A stretch of DNA of 64,000 nt, taken from JAKEFM01 sp035695825. GTDB lineage: Bacteria; Planctomycetota; UBA1135; JAKEFM01. The stretch is from the NCBI GenBank assembly GCA_035695825.1, contig DASRRH010000026.1, positions 434,001 to 498,000 on the forward strand, read 5' to 3'. The notes under the pieces are model-generated. The model did not search any database, was not told where the DNA came from, and saw only the letters and a program-made list of their open reading frames with translations. Positions 35,313 to 44,841 of the stretch are shown here, in pieces. Both the position numbers and the translations under genes were made by a program. Positions within the stretch are counted from its first letter, which is position 1. Each line of letters starts with the position of its first letter.

Positions 35313-35950
35313 CCTCCCGCCCCCCCTCGGAAAACGACGAGCCTCCGCGCCCCCGCGTTCCCGGGGAGGTCGTAGGAGTGGGCCGCCTCGACCGGGAAGG
35401 CCCGGAGCAGGCCGGCCCTCGCCGCCTCCTCGAGCTCGAGCTCGACGCGGGGGCCCTTCATGCAGCCGAGCCACCGGAAGGAGCGCCGGACGGGGGCGAG
35501 GAGGCGGAGGAGCGGGGCGAGCCGCCCTCCGGCCCGGACGAGGACCCCGTCGAAGCGCTCGCGGCGGAGGAGCGCCTCTCCCCTCCCCCACACGGCCCTC
35601 GCGTTCGGCAACCGGAGCTCCTCGAGCGCGCGCGCGAGGAAATCGACCTTCTTCCGGGTGGAGTCGACGAGGACGAACTCCCCCTCCAGGACGGCCGCGG
35701 CGAGAGGGACTCCCGGGAACCCCCCTCCCGTGCCGAGGTCGAGGACGCGCTTGCCGCGCAGGTCGAGGAACTCCTGCACGCGCCAGGAGTCGAGGAAATG
35801 CTTCGCCGCGACCTCCTCCGGCTCCCGGATCGCCGTGAGGTTGACCCGCCGATTCTCTTCGAGGAGGAGGAGAGCGAAGCGCGCGTAGAGGTCGAGGAGC
35901 GAGGAGGATGCCCCGGTCCCGGCGAAGCCCCCGTCGAGGGCGGCGCGCAT
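35309..35950 (-). CDS. rsmG: 16S rRNA (guanine-N7) methyltransferase RsmG
   Basis: RsmG (213 residues) methylates G527 of 16S rRNA using S-adenosylmethionine. The family motifs are NRRVNLTAIREPEEVAAKHF, the cofactor loop RVLDLGTGGGFPGVPLAA, and LVDSTRKKVDFLARALEELR. It starts at ATG 35950, since the in-frame extension upstream passes through tRNA-Trp. It overlaps the following SGNH gene by 4 bases. It is not next to the mnmG/parAB genes as in many bacteria. Confidence 0.93.
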   Translation of the reverse strand: MRAALDGGFAGTGASSSLLDLYARFALLLLEENRRVNLTAIREPEEVAAKHFLDSWRVQEFLDLRGKRVLDLGTGGGFPGVPLAAAVLEGEFVLVDSTRKKVDFLARALEELRLPNARAVWGRGEALLRRERFDGVLVRAGGRLAPLLRLLAPVRRSFRWLGCMKGPRVELELEEAARAGLLRAFPVEAAHSYDLPGNAGARRLVVFRGGAGG

Positions 35951-36032
35951 CGTCTCGAAGGCGGGCGCGGGGGCCGACCGCGGGCGGATCGGGGGACCGG
36001 GAGGAGTCACCGGTTCGGCGCGGCGGGCGGGC

Positions 36033-36109
36033 TGGCGGGCCAGGAAGGATTCGAACCTCCAACCCGCCGATTTGGAATCGGCTGCTCTACCAGTTAGAGC
36101 TACTGGCCC
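36033..36109 (-). tRNA. tRNA-Trp (anticodon CCA)
   Basis: A 77-nt tRNA with CCA encoded. The acceptor GGGCCAG pairs with CTGGCCC; the D arm is GCTCTAACTGGTAGAGC. The anticodon stem GCCGA/TCGGC encloses TTCCAAA, giving CCA; the T arm has GGTTCGAATCC. A TAGCAT box at 36123-36128 is suitably placed for a -10 element, but the -35 match is poor. Confidence 0.97.
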
Positions 36110-36142
36110 GGGGGAGCCCGGGATGCTAATCGAGGAGGGGAC

Positions 36143-37570
36143 ATGAGCGAAGCGCCCCCCTCCGTCGGCCGGTCCCGGGTCGCTGCGATCCTCGCCCTCT
36201 CCCTCGTCGCCTGCGCGGGCCGGCGCGGAAAGGAGGCGCTCCTCCTCGCCCCACGGGCGGGGGCCGCGGTCGTCTCGATCACCCCTCCCGTCTCTCCCGG
36301 CGGGCCTCCGATCTGGATGGCGGGCTACGGCCACGGAAGGAGGGCGACCGGGGTCCACGACGAGATCACGGCCCGCGCGTTCGTGTGGGACGACGGCGAG
36401 CGGGCGGTCGCCCTCGTCGCGCTCGACCTCGTCGGCCTCTTCCGGGACCGCGTCGAGCGGATCCGCCAGCGCGCCCGGCAGGACCCGGCCCTCTCGCGTC
36501 TCGAGGTGGTCGTCGCTTCGACGCACAACCACGAGGGGCCCGACACGCTCGGCCTCTGGGGCCCGGGCCCGATGCAGTCGGGCGTCGATGCCGCCTACCT
36601 CGATTCCGTAGAGGAGAGGGTCCTCGAGGCGATCGCGGCGGCCCACGCCGGGAGGAGGCCCGCCACCCTCTGGGCCGGCGATGCGCCGACGGAGGGCCTC
36701 GTCCACGACTCGCGCCTCCCGGTCGTCCAGGACGAGGTCCTCCGCGTGCTGGAGGCGCGCGACGCGCGCGGGGGCCGTCCCATCGCCTCGGTCCTCGTCT
36801 TCTCCTCGCACCCCGAGGCGGCGGGCCCGAAGAACACGCTCCTCACCGCGGACTTCCCCGCCACAGCGAGGAGGTGCGTCGAACGCGCGCGCGGATCCAC
36901 GGCCCTCTTCTTCGCGGGCTCGATCGGCGGTCTCCTCGGTCCGGGCCCGATCCGGATCCGCGACCCCGAGACGGGAGTTCTCGCCCCCGAGGACTCGATC
37001 CGGAACGCCGATCTCTACGGGGAGGCGCTCGGCCGCTTCGCGCTCGGGGCGCTCGACGGGGCCGAGCGGGTGGCGGAGCCGCGCCTGCGCCTCGATCGGC
37101 GGGAGCTCGAGGTCCCCGTCGAGAACCCCCTCTACCTCCTCGGCGCTCGCCTGGGGGTGATCCGCCGCGAGGACCTCGTCCCTCCCGAGGAGGGGTCGCA
37201 GGCCGAGGTCCGCCTCCGGACCGAGGTCGGGCGCCTTCGGATCGGCGAGGTCGACTGGCTCCTCGTGCCGGGGGAGATCTACCCCGAGCTCGTCTTCGGC
37301 GGCGTCCTCGACCCCGCCGACCCCGCGGCCGACTTCCCCGACGCCCCCGTCGAGGCCCCGCTCTTCCCGTTGCTCGCGGGGAGGCGCCGAGCCGTGATCG
37401 GGCTCGCGGGAGACGAGATCGGCTACATCCTCCCGAAGCGCCAGTGGGACCTGAAGCCACCCTTCGCGTTCGGTCGCAAGGCGCCGCAGTACGGGGAGAG
37501 CAACTCATGCGGGCCGGAGACGGGGCCGCGCGTGGTCGAGGCGGCCCGCGCCCTCCTCTCGGGGGAGTGA
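36143..37570 (+). CDS. Neutral/alkaline ceramidase-like lipoprotein
   Basis: A 475-residue exported protein whose leader ends in a lipobox (SLVACA). It resembles the N-terminal domain of neutral/alkaline non-lysosomal ceramidases: SITPPVSPGGPPIWMAGYGHG, an ALVALDLVGLFRD strand, the metal-site motif VVASTHNHEGPDTLGLWG, SSHPEAAGPKNTLLTADFP, and LVPGEIYPELVFGG. The protein may cleave amide-linked lipids or other substrates, as many bacterial homologues have unknown targets. The ribosome site GAGGAGGGG directly precedes ATG 36143. Confidence 0.78.
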   Translation: MSEAPPSVGRSRVAAILALSLVACAGRRGKEALLLAPRAGAAVVSITPPVSPGGPPIWMAGYGHGRRATGVHDEITARAFVWDDGERAVALVALDLVGLFRDRVERIRQRARQDPALSRLEVVVASTHNHEGPDTLGLWGPGPMQSGVDAAYLDSVEERVLEAIAAAHAGRRPATLWAGDAPTEGLVHDSRLPVVQDEVLRVLEARDARGGRPIASVLVFSSHPEAAGPKNTLLTADFPATARRCVERARGSTALFFAGSIGGLLGPGPIRIRDPETGVLAPEDSIRNADLYGEALGRFALGALDGAERVAEPRLRLDRRELEVPVENPLYLLGARLGVIRREDLVPPEEGSQAEVRLRTEVGRLRIGEVDWLLVPGEIYPELVFGGVLDPADPAADFPDAPVEAPLFPLLAGRRRAVIGLAGDEIGYILPKRQWDLKPPFAFGRKAPQYGESNSCGPETGPRVVEAARALLSGE

Positions 37571-37578
37571 GCCCCCCG

Positions 37579-37596
37579 CCCCCGAACCGACGGGGG
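37579..37596. terminator. Hairpin between convergent ceramidase and P-ATPase genes
   Basis: CCCCCG (37579-37584) pairs with CGGGGG (37591-37596) over a six-base loop, in the 40-base gap between opposite-strand stops. It lacks a T tract, so it may act for both strands or not at all. Confidence 0.4.
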
Positions 37597-37610
37597 AGGA
37601 GCCCCCGCGT

Positions 37611-40076
37611 TCAGGCGGCCTCCCGCGCCGTTCCGCCGGTCCGTCCGAGCAGCCTCCCGACGAGCTTCGCTCCCTCGACGATCGAGACCGGCACGAGCCC
37701 CAGCGCGAACGACAGAGCGCAATCGGCACCCGAGATCGTCCCGATCGCGAAGAGGTCCTGCGTGAACGAGACGTGGTGGATCGCGAGCTGTACGAGCGCG
37801 GAGAGGAGCACGACGCCGAGGAGGCGCAGGTTCGTGAAGGCGCCCACCTCCCAGAAGAGCCGCGTCGGGCTCCGCGCCGCGAAGGCGCGGAAGAGCTCCC
37901 CGAAGACGAGCACGGTGAAGGCGAGGTTCCGCGCCTCGGCGAGGCCTCGCGCGCGGAGCGCCCAGCCGAAGGCGGCGAGCGTCGTCGCCGCCTGGACGGC
38001 GCCCGTGAAGAGCACCTGCCGCCACTGCGCGCGACCGAGGATCGGATCCCCCGGCCGGCGCGGCGATCTATTCAATGCGTCGGGCGAAGTCGGGTCCACG
38101 ACGAGCGCGAGCGCGGGCAGGCCGTCGGTGACCAGGTTGACCCACAGGAGCTGGAGGGGGAGCAACGGAAGGGGAAGGCCCGCGATCGAAGCCCCGAGCA
38201 TCACCGCGAGCTCCCCCGCGTTCCCCGCGAGGAGGTAGACGAGCGCCTTCTGGATGTTGTCGTAGATCCCGCGCCCCTCCCGGACCGCCGCGACGATGCT
38301 CGCGAAGTTGTCGTCGGCGAGCACCATGTCGGAGGCCTCGCGCGCGACTTCGGTCCCCGCCCGCCCCATGGCGATACCGATGTGGGCCTCGCGCAGCGCC
38401 GGTGCGTCGTTCACCCCGTCGCCGGTCATCGCGACGACCGCGCCGCGGCTCTTCCAGTCGCGGACGATCCGGATCTTCTCCTCGGGGCTCGCCCGGGCGT
38501 GCACGACCTCGGCCGGATCGTCGCCCGATCCGAGGAGCCCCATCTCTCGCGCGATCGCCCGGGCCGTGGCCGGGTGGTCCCCCGTGATCATGACGGTCCG
38601 GATGCCCGCCCTCCGCGCCGCGGCCACCGCCTCGATCGCCTCCGTCCGCGGCGGGTCGGCGATGCCGACGAGCCCGAGGAGCCGGAGATCGCTCTCCTCG
38701 GGCCCGCCCCCGACGGCGACCGCCAGGACGCGCAGACCCCGCTCGGCCATGTCGGCGTTCGCCTCGGACGCCGCCGGGGTTCTCTCTCGGCAGAGGGAGA
38801 GCACCGACTCGACGGCTCCTTTGACGTAGAGCACCCCGTCGGCGCGCCGCACGGACATCCGCTTTCGATCCGGGTCGAAGGGATGAACCGCCGTGCGCGG
38901 GCGCTCCTCCTCGATCGCGCGACGCTCGATCCGCCGCCCCGACGCCGCCCGGAGGAGGGCGATCTCGGTCGGATCGCCAGTCCCCCCCATTCTCGACGCG
39001 TCCAGTTCGGCGTCGCTGCACGCGGCCGCTGCGAAGAGGAGGGCCCTGGGATCGGGGCCCCACAGATCCCGGACCGTCATGACCCCGGTCGTCAGGGTCC
39101 CCGTCTTGTCCGTACAGATCACCGTCGCGCAGCCGAGGGTCTCGACGGCCGGGAGCCGCCGCACGAGGACGTTCCGGGCCGCCATCCGCTGGACGCCGAC
39201 GGCGAGCGCGATCGTGACGACGGCGGCGAGCCCCTCCGGGACGGCGGCGACGGCGAGCGAAACCGAGGAGAGCAGAACGTCGAGGGGCGCGAGCCCCCGC
39301 GCGAGACCGAGCGCCCCGACGAGGGCGACGACCGCGAGGCAGAGCCAGAGGAGCGTCCTCCCCACGCGCGCGAGCTGGCGCTGGAGAGGGGTCGGCTCCT
39401 GGCGGGTGGTCGCCAGGAGATGGGCCACCCGGCCGAGCTCCGTCTCCATCCCCGTGGCGAAGACCTCCGCCAACCCGCTCCCTGCCGCGACGCTCGTCCC
39501 CAGGAAGACCCGGTCGAAACGCTCAGCGAGGGGGGCATCCGCCGGGACCGGCCCGAGGCGTTTCTCCACGGGGGCGCTCTCTCCCGTCAGGGCCGCTTCG
39601 TTGCAACGGAGGACGTGGGCCTCGAGGAGGCGCGCGTCGGCGGCGACGAGGTCCCCCGCCTCGAGGACGAGGGCGTCTCCCGGCACCACCTCGGCGGCCG
39701 GAACCATCGCGGAGCGGCCGTCCCGCAGCACGCGCGCCTGGGGCGCCGTCATCGATCGGAGGGCGGCGAGGGCGCGCTCGGCGCGGTGCTCCTGAAGGAA
39801 GCCGACGAGCCCGATCAGGAGGACGATCGCCCCGATCGCGACGGCGTCGGCGGCTTCCCCCAGGAGAGCCGACAGGACGCAGGCTCCGAGCAAGAGCCCG
39901 ACGAGCGGTCCTCGGAACTGCTGGAGGAGGAGAGCCCAGGCCGGGACCCCCTCCTCGCGCCGGATCTCGTTTCGCCCGTGCTCGGCGAGGCGACGGGCCG
40001 CTCCGGCGCCGCTCAGTCCCCTCGATCCCCGCCTGACCTCCTCGGAGGATCCAGGCGGCGAGGGGGATCCCTTCAA
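37611..40076 (-). CDS. Calcium-type P-type ATPase (SERCA-like)
   Basis: This 821-residue cation pump has the complete P-type layout: an N-terminal cation-ATPase region (AARRLAEHGRNEI), the actuator loop LTGESAPVEK, the phosphorylation site VICTDKTGTLT, KGAVES, and the hinge MTGDGVNDAPAL. The calcium-site residues of the P2A group are present: VPEGLAAVVTIALAVG in helix 4, NAGE in helix 5, and LLWVNLVTDGLPALAL in helix 6. Ca2+ or Mn2+ is therefore more likely than copper. Its TTG start overlaps the cusC stop (TTGA), placing it at the end of the Cu/Ag efflux operon, which is unusual. Confidence 0.88.
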   Translation of the reverse strand: MKGSPSPPGSSEEVRRGSRGLSGAGAARRLAEHGRNEIRREEGVPAWALLLQQFRGPLVGLLLGACVLSALLGEAADAVAIGAIVLLIGLVGFLQEHRAERALAALRSMTAPQARVLRDGRSAMVPAAEVVPGDALVLEAGDLVAADARLLEAHVLRCNEAALTGESAPVEKRLGPVPADAPLAERFDRVFLGTSVAAGSGLAEVFATGMETELGRVAHLLATTRQEPTPLQRQLARVGRTLLWLCLAVVALVGALGLARGLAPLDVLLSSVSLAVAAVPEGLAAVVTIALAVGVQRMAARNVLVRRLPAVETLGCATVICTDKTGTLTTGVMTVRDLWGPDPRALLFAAAACSDAELDASRMGGTGDPTEIALLRAASGRRIERRAIEEERPRTAVHPFDPDRKRMSVRRADGVLYVKGAVESVLSLCRERTPAASEANADMAERGLRVLAVAVGGGPEESDLRLLGLVGIADPPRTEAIEAVAAARRAGIRTVMITGDHPATARAIAREMGLLGSGDDPAEVVHARASPEEKIRIVRDWKSRGAVVAMTGDGVNDAPALREAHIGIAMGRAGTEVAREASDMVLADDNFASIVAAVREGRGIYDNIQKALVYLLAGNAGELAVMLGASIAGLPLPLLPLQLLWVNLVTDGLPALALVVDPTSPDALNRSPRRPGDPILGRAQWRQVLFTGAVQAATTLAAFGWALRARGLAEARNLAFTVLVFGELFRAFAARSPTRLFWEVGAFTNLRLLGVVLLSALVQLAIHHVSFTQDLFAIGTISGADCALSFALGLVPVSIVEGAKLVGRLLGRTGGTAREAA

Positions 40077-41410
40077 CGTCCTCCTCCCCCCGGCGCCGGC
40101 GCGAGGTCGACCGCGGCGATCTCCTCGAGGGAGGCGAGCGCCTTCTCCCGCTCCGCGCGGAGGTCGACGAGCGTCCGTCTCGCTTCGAGGGCCGTGCGCC
40201 GGCTGTCGAGGAGGTCGACGATCCCAACCCGGCCCGCCGCGTAGGCCGCGCGGGAGAGATCGACGAGCGCCTCGGCCCGAGGCAGGATCGCCGACTCGAA
40301 GAGGTTCGCCTGTCGCTCGGCGTTTCGGAGCGCGTAGAGCTCGAGGACCGCCCGCGCCGCGAGGTCGTTCGCCGCCTCGCGGCGGGCCGCCTCGGCCGCG
40401 CGGAGGTTCGCGTCGGCCTCGGCGATGCCCGCCTCGATCGCTTCCCTCCGCAGCAAGGGGAGGGTGAGGGCCGCCCCGACCGTCCGGACGACGCTTCCGG
40501 TGATCGACCCGCTGAAGGAGAAGTCCGGAAGGTAGGCCTTCCGCGCGAGCGCGAGGGCTTCGCGCCGTCCCGCGACCTCGCGGGCGAGCGCCTGCAATTC
40601 CGGATTCCGCTCGGCGACCCGGGCGAGCACCTCGACGTCCGGGACGGAGAACCCGCGGGGCTCGGGAAACCGCGCCGTCACGGAGGCGTCCGGGGGCAGG
40701 CCGAGGAGTGCGTTCAACCGGGCGCGGAGCCCCGGCTCCTCCGAGTCGAGGACGAGGAGGTCGTTTCGCGCGAGGTCGAGCTCCGTTCGCGCCTTGAGCC
40801 AGTCCTGTTGGGGAGCGGAGCCGCTCCGGGTCCGCGCCTCCGCCGTCGCCTCGACGAGATCGAGGAGCGCTAGCTCCTCGCGCCGGATCCGGGCGATCTC
40901 GTGGTGGTGGGCGAGCTCGACGTCGGCCCGGACGACCTCGGCCTGGAGGGCGTAACGGGCCCGGTCGAAGCGCAGTCCCGCCGCGCGCGCCTCCTCGAGG
41001 GCGGCCCGCCCCGCCGCCGCGAGCTTCGTCGGGAAGGGGAGGTTCGCCATCGGGTCGGTCTGAAGGGCGAGGGTCGTCCGATCCCACGCGCTCGTCCCCC
41101 CCCCGTCGAACATCTCCGAGAACCCGAGCATTGCGGTGCCGGGAGGGCTCGCCGCCTGCGGGATCCGCTCGAGGGCCGCCCTCCACTCGAAGAACTTCGC
41201 CTCGAGCTCGGCGTTGGCGAGGAGGGCGTGGCGGACGAGGTCTTCGATCGACGCATCCGGGGGCAAGTCCGGGAGGACCCGCTCCTCGAAGGGGCGGCCG
41301 TAGGGGGCGCCGGCGGCCTCCGCCCGCGCCCTCTCCTCCTCCTCCCCTCCCGGGTGGATCGCGCAGCCGCCCGCGAGCACGGCCAGGAGCACGAGAAGGC
41401 CCCGTTTCAT
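40073..41410 (-). CDS. cusC: Outer-membrane efflux lipoprotein (TolC family, CusC/CzcC-like)
   Basis: A 445-residue TolC-family protein with a lipoprotein signal (LLAVLAGGCA). It has the long amphipathic helices and repeated inner symmetry of the outer-membrane channel of tripartite pumps. These include ALLANAELEAKFFEWRAALE near the N-terminus and its counterpart VAERNPELQALAREVAGRRE, and the periplasmic-tip pattern YAAGRVGIVDLLDSRRTALE. It should pair with the RND pump encoded just upstream, since its ATG overlaps the cusA stop (ATGA). Confidence 0.88.
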   Translation of the reverse strand: MKRGLLVLLAVLAGGCAIHPGGEEEERARAEAAGAPYGRPFEERVLPDLPPDASIEDLVRHALLANAELEAKFFEWRAALERIPQAASPPGTAMLGFSEMFDGGGTSAWDRTTLALQTDPMANLPFPTKLAAAGRAALEEARAAGLRFDRARYALQAEVVRADVELAHHHEIARIRREELALLDLVEATAEARTRSGSAPQQDWLKARTELDLARNDLLVLDSEEPGLRARLNALLGLPPDASVTARFPEPRGFSVPDVEVLARVAERNPELQALAREVAGRREALALARKAYLPDFSFSGSITGSVVRTVGAALTLPLLRREAIEAGIAEADANLRAAEAARREAANDLAARAVLELYALRNAERQANLFESAILPRAEALVDLSRAAYAAGRVGIVDLLDSRRTALEARRTLVDLRAEREKALASLEEIAAVDLAPAPGGGGR

Positions 41411-44400
41411 CGCGCCCCTCCCCCGGCCCACTCCTTCCGGAGCTGCCAGCGCTTGGCGAGGGAGAAGATCACGGGGTAGACGAGGAGCTCCATCAAGAAG
41501 CTCACCGTGATCCCCCCGATCATCGGAGCCACCAGCCTGCGCGTGACGTCGGCTCCGGTTCCGGTGGCCCACAGCAGAGGCATCAGGCCGATCATGTCCG
41601 TCGCGACCGTCATCGTCTTCGGGCGGATGCGCTTCACCGCCCCTTCGTGGATCGCGGCGTAGAGGTCGGCGGGTCCCCGCATCCGCCCCTCCCTGCGGAA
41701 GCGGTCGAAGGTCGTGTCGAGGTAGAGGAGCATCACCTGACCCGTCTCCGCGTCGACCCCGAGGAGGGCGATGATCCCGACCCAGACCGCGAGGCTCATG
41801 TTGTAGCCGAGGGCGTGGAGGAACCAGAACGCCCCGATCAGGCTGAAGGGGACCGCGAGGAGGACGACCCCGACGCGGAACCAGGACCGATTGCTCATGT
41901 AGAGGAGGAGGACGATCAGGACGAGCGTGATCGGGATCACCAACCGCAGCCGCGCGTTCGCCTTCTCGAGGTACTCGAAGTTCCCCGACCAGACGCGCGT
42001 GTAGCCCGGAGGCATCGGGACCTGCTCCGCGGCGACGCGCTTCGCCTCCGCGACGTAGCCCCCGAGGTCGCGCCCCGCGATGTCGACGTAGATCCAGGCG
42101 GTACGCTGGGCGTTCTCGCTCCGGATCATCGGGGGGCCGGGGTGGATGCGGATGTCGGCGAGCTGACCGAGCGGGATCTGCGCCCCCGTCGGGGTCGGGA
42201 CGAGGACGCGGCGCAATCCCTGGACGTCGTCCCGCAGCTCGCGGGGGTAACGGACGTTCACCGGGTAGCGCTCGAGCCCCTCGACGGTCGTCGTGACGTT
42301 CATCCCTCCGATCGCGGACTGCACCACGTCCTGGACGTCCCCGACCCTGAGCCCGTAGCGGGCCGCCCCCTCCCGGTCGACGTCGAAGTCGAGGTAGTAA
42401 CCGCCGAACGTCCGCTCGGGGTAGGCGGAGACGGTCCCCGGGATCGCGCGCACCGCGCTCGCCGTGCGCTCGGCGAGGTCCGCGAGGATCTCGAGGTCGG
42501 GCCCCAGGATCTTGATGCCGACCGGCGTCTTGATCCCGGTGGCGAGCATGTTGATCCGGTTCTGGATCGGGTAGGGCCACGAGTTCGCGATCCCCGGGAA
42601 GCTCACCGCGTCGTTGAGCCCCGGGTGGCGCGTCCCGCCCGGGTCGGACCAGCCGTAGAGGAGTTCCTGCGTCGTGAGGGGTCGCTCCTCCGGCCAGAGG
42701 AGGCGGAAGGGCGCCTTCAGCCAGGACGGGAGGGCGCCGAACCAGCGGTCGATCTTGCGCCTGCGCCACTTCGACCGGTCGGTCTCGAGCTGGACGACCG
42801 TCTCGGTCATCGAGAGGGGAGCCGGGTCGGTCGCGGTCTCCGCCCGGCCGATCTTCCCGTGGACGCTCGCGACCTCGGGAAACGTTTTGATGAGCTTGTC
42901 GGTCTGCTGGAGGATCTCCTTGCTCTTGAGCACGCTGACGCTCGGGTCGACCGTGGGCATGTAGAGGAGGTCCCCCTCCTCGAGGGGCGGCATGAACTCG
43001 GTTCCGATCCGAGACATCGGAAATAGGGTCGAAGCCCCGAGGAGGAGGACGGCGAGGAGGGTGGCCCAAGGGTGGCGCATGACGAACCGGAAGAAGGGCT
43101 CGTAGAGCGCCATCGAGAGTCGGTTGATCGGGTTTCTCTCCTCCTTCGGCATCCGGCCGCGGAGGAGGAGCACCATGAGGACCGGCACGACCGTGACCCC
43201 GAGAACCGCCCCCGCCGCGATCGCGAAGGTCTTCGTGTAGGCGAGGGGCTTGAACAGGCGCCCCGACTGCTCCCCGAGGACGAAGATCGGCAGGAAGGAG
43301 ACGGTGATCACGAGCAGGGAGAAGAAGAGGCTCGGGCCGACCTCCTTCGCCGCCTCGAGGATCGACTCGGTCCTCCCCCTCGCCCGCTCTCCCCGGGAGG
43401 CGGCCTCCTCGTCCCGCTCCCGGTGCTTGTGGGCGTTCTCGATCATGACGACGCCCGAGTCGACCATCACCCCGATTGCGAGGGCGAGGCCGCCGAGACT
43501 CATGATGTTCGCGTTGATCCCGAGGACGTTCATCACGAGGATCGAGACGAGGAGGCCGATCGGGAGCACGATCAGCGCGACGAAGGCGCTCGGGAGGTGG
43601 CCGAGGAAGACGAGGCAGATCGCCCCGACGACGAGGAGCTCCTCGATCACTCCCTTCCGCAGCGTCCCGACCGCGCGCTGGATCAGCGCGGAGCGGTCGT
43701 AGGAGGTCTTGATTGAGACGCCGGGGGGGAGCCCGTCCTCGAGCTCGGCGAGCCTCGCCTTGAACTCCTGGATGACCTTGTAGGCGTTCTCGCCGAAGCG
43801 GGCGACCGCCACGCCCCCCACCGCCTCGCCGAGGCCGTTCCACTCTCCCACCCCGCGGCGCGCCTCCCCGGCGACCTGAAGGGTCGCCACGTCGCGGAGG
43901 CGGATCGGAGTCCCGTCGTCGCCGAGGCCGACGGGGACGGTCGCGAGGTCCTCGAGCCCGCGGAGGTACCCGCGGCTTCGGACCATGTACTCCTGCTCGG
44001 AGAGCTCGACGACGGAGCCCCCGACGTCGTTGTTGCTCCGCTCGATGGCCTCGACGACGTCGTGGAGGGGGATGCCGTAGGCGAGGAGCCGGTCGGGGTC
44101 GACGACGACCTGGTACTGGCGGACGAAGCCGCCGATCGGCGCGACCTCCGAGATCCCCTCCACGGCCGTCAGGGGGAATCGCAGGTACCAGTCTTGGAGG
44201 CTCCGCAGCTGCGCGAGGTCGAGGTCCGCAGCGAGGAGGATCTTCCCGTCGAGCGGACAGACGCCCGGGGCGTCGAAGGCTCGGACCTTCTCGAGGCGGC
44301 CGCGCTCCTTGGGCGGGGCGTCGTCGCGCCTCGCGTGCCACTTCCTCCCCTCCGGGCCGCGCCAGAGCCCGTTCGGGTGATCGGGGCAAAAGAAGCCCGG

Positions 44401-44835
44401 GTGGAGGACGTACTGGTAGACCCAGCCGACGCCCGTCGCGTCGGGACCGAGCTTCGGCTCCACCCCCTTCGGGAGACGGTCGCGGGCGAAGTTCAGGTAC
44501 TCGAGGACGCGGCTCCGCGCCCAGTAGATGTCCGTGCCGTCCTCGAACAGGACGTACACGAACGAGAGCTCGAACATGGAGTAGCCCCGGACGTAGGTGG
44601 ACCGGGGGACCGAGAGGAGCGCGCTCGCGAGGGGGTAGGTGACCTGGTCGTCGACGACCTTCGGGTTCTGGCCCGGGAACTCCGTGACGACGATCACCTG
44701 GACGTCGGAGAGGTCCGGGATCGCGTCGAGCCGGATGTTCGCGATCCCCCAGGCCCCGAGGGCGACGACGATCGCGGTGAGGAACAGGACGAGGACCTTG
44801 TTCCGGACGGAGAACTCGATCAGCCGCTCGATCAC
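41407..44835 (-). CDS. cusA: Heavy-metal efflux RND pump, CusA-like (Cu+/Ag+)
   Basis: A 1142-residue inner-membrane RND transporter driven by protons. The N-terminus (RNKVLVLFLTAIVVALGAWG) and the RND motifs (LRDVATLQVAG, GGLALAIGVMVDSGVVMIEN) fit the heavy-metal class. The three methionines that bind Cu+/Ag+ in E. coli CusA have equivalents in GDLLYMPT, PLSMTETVVQLE and NRINMLATGIKTPVGIKI. An insertion at about residues 145-205 carries Cys150 (FFCPDHP) and Cys193 (GVCPLDG), and another lies after the second Met motif, making it ~100 residues longer than CusA. It is 6 bases from cusB and overlaps cusC. Confidence 0.93.
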   Translation of the reverse strand: MIERLIEFSVRNKVLVLFLTAIVVALGAWGIANIRLDAIPDLSDVQVIVVTEFPGQNPKVVDDQVTYPLASALLSVPRSTYVRGYSMFELSFVYVLFEDGTDIYWARSRVLEYLNFARDRLPKGVEPKLGPDATGVGWVYQYVLHPGFFCPDHPNGLWRGPEGRKWHARRDDAPPKERGRLEKVRAFDAPGVCPLDGKILLAADLDLAQLRSLQDWYLRFPLTAVEGISEVAPIGGFVRQYQVVVDPDRLLAYGIPLHDVVEAIERSNNDVGGSVVELSEQEYMVRSRGYLRGLEDLATVPVGLGDDGTPIRLRDVATLQVAGEARRGVGEWNGLGEAVGGVAVARFGENAYKVIQEFKARLAELEDGLPPGVSIKTSYDRSALIQRAVGTLRKGVIEELLVVGAICLVFLGHLPSAFVALIVLPIGLLVSILVMNVLGINANIMSLGGLALAIGVMVDSGVVMIENAHKHRERDEEAASRGERARGRTESILEAAKEVGPSLFFSLLVITVSFLPIFVLGEQSGRLFKPLAYTKTFAIAAGAVLGVTVVPVLMVLLLRGRMPKEERNPINRLSMALYEPFFRFVMRHPWATLLAVLLLGASTLFPMSRIGTEFMPPLEEGDLLYMPTVDPSVSVLKSKEILQQTDKLIKTFPEVASVHGKIGRAETATDPAPLSMTETVVQLETDRSKWRRRKIDRWFGALPSWLKAPFRLLWPEERPLTTQELLYGWSDPGGTRHPGLNDAVSFPGIANSWPYPIQNRINMLATGIKTPVGIKILGPDLEILADLAERTASAVRAIPGTVSAYPERTFGGYYLDFDVDREGAARYGLRVGDVQDVVQSAIGGMNVTTTVEGLERYPVNVRYPRELRDDVQGLRRVLVPTPTGAQIPLGQLADIRIHPGPPMIRSENAQRTAWIYVDIAGRDLGGYVAEAKRVAAEQVPMPPGYTRVWSGNFEYLEKANARLRLVIPITLVLIVLLLYMSNRSWFRVGVVLLAVPFSLIGAFWFLHALGYNMSLAVWVGIIALLGVDAETGQVMLLYLDTTFDRFRREGRMRGPADLYAAIHEGAVKRIRPKTMTVATDMIGLMPLLWATGTGADVTRRLVAPMIGGITVSFLMELLVYPVIFSLAKRWQLRKEWAGGGAR

Positions 44836-44841
44836 GGGGCG

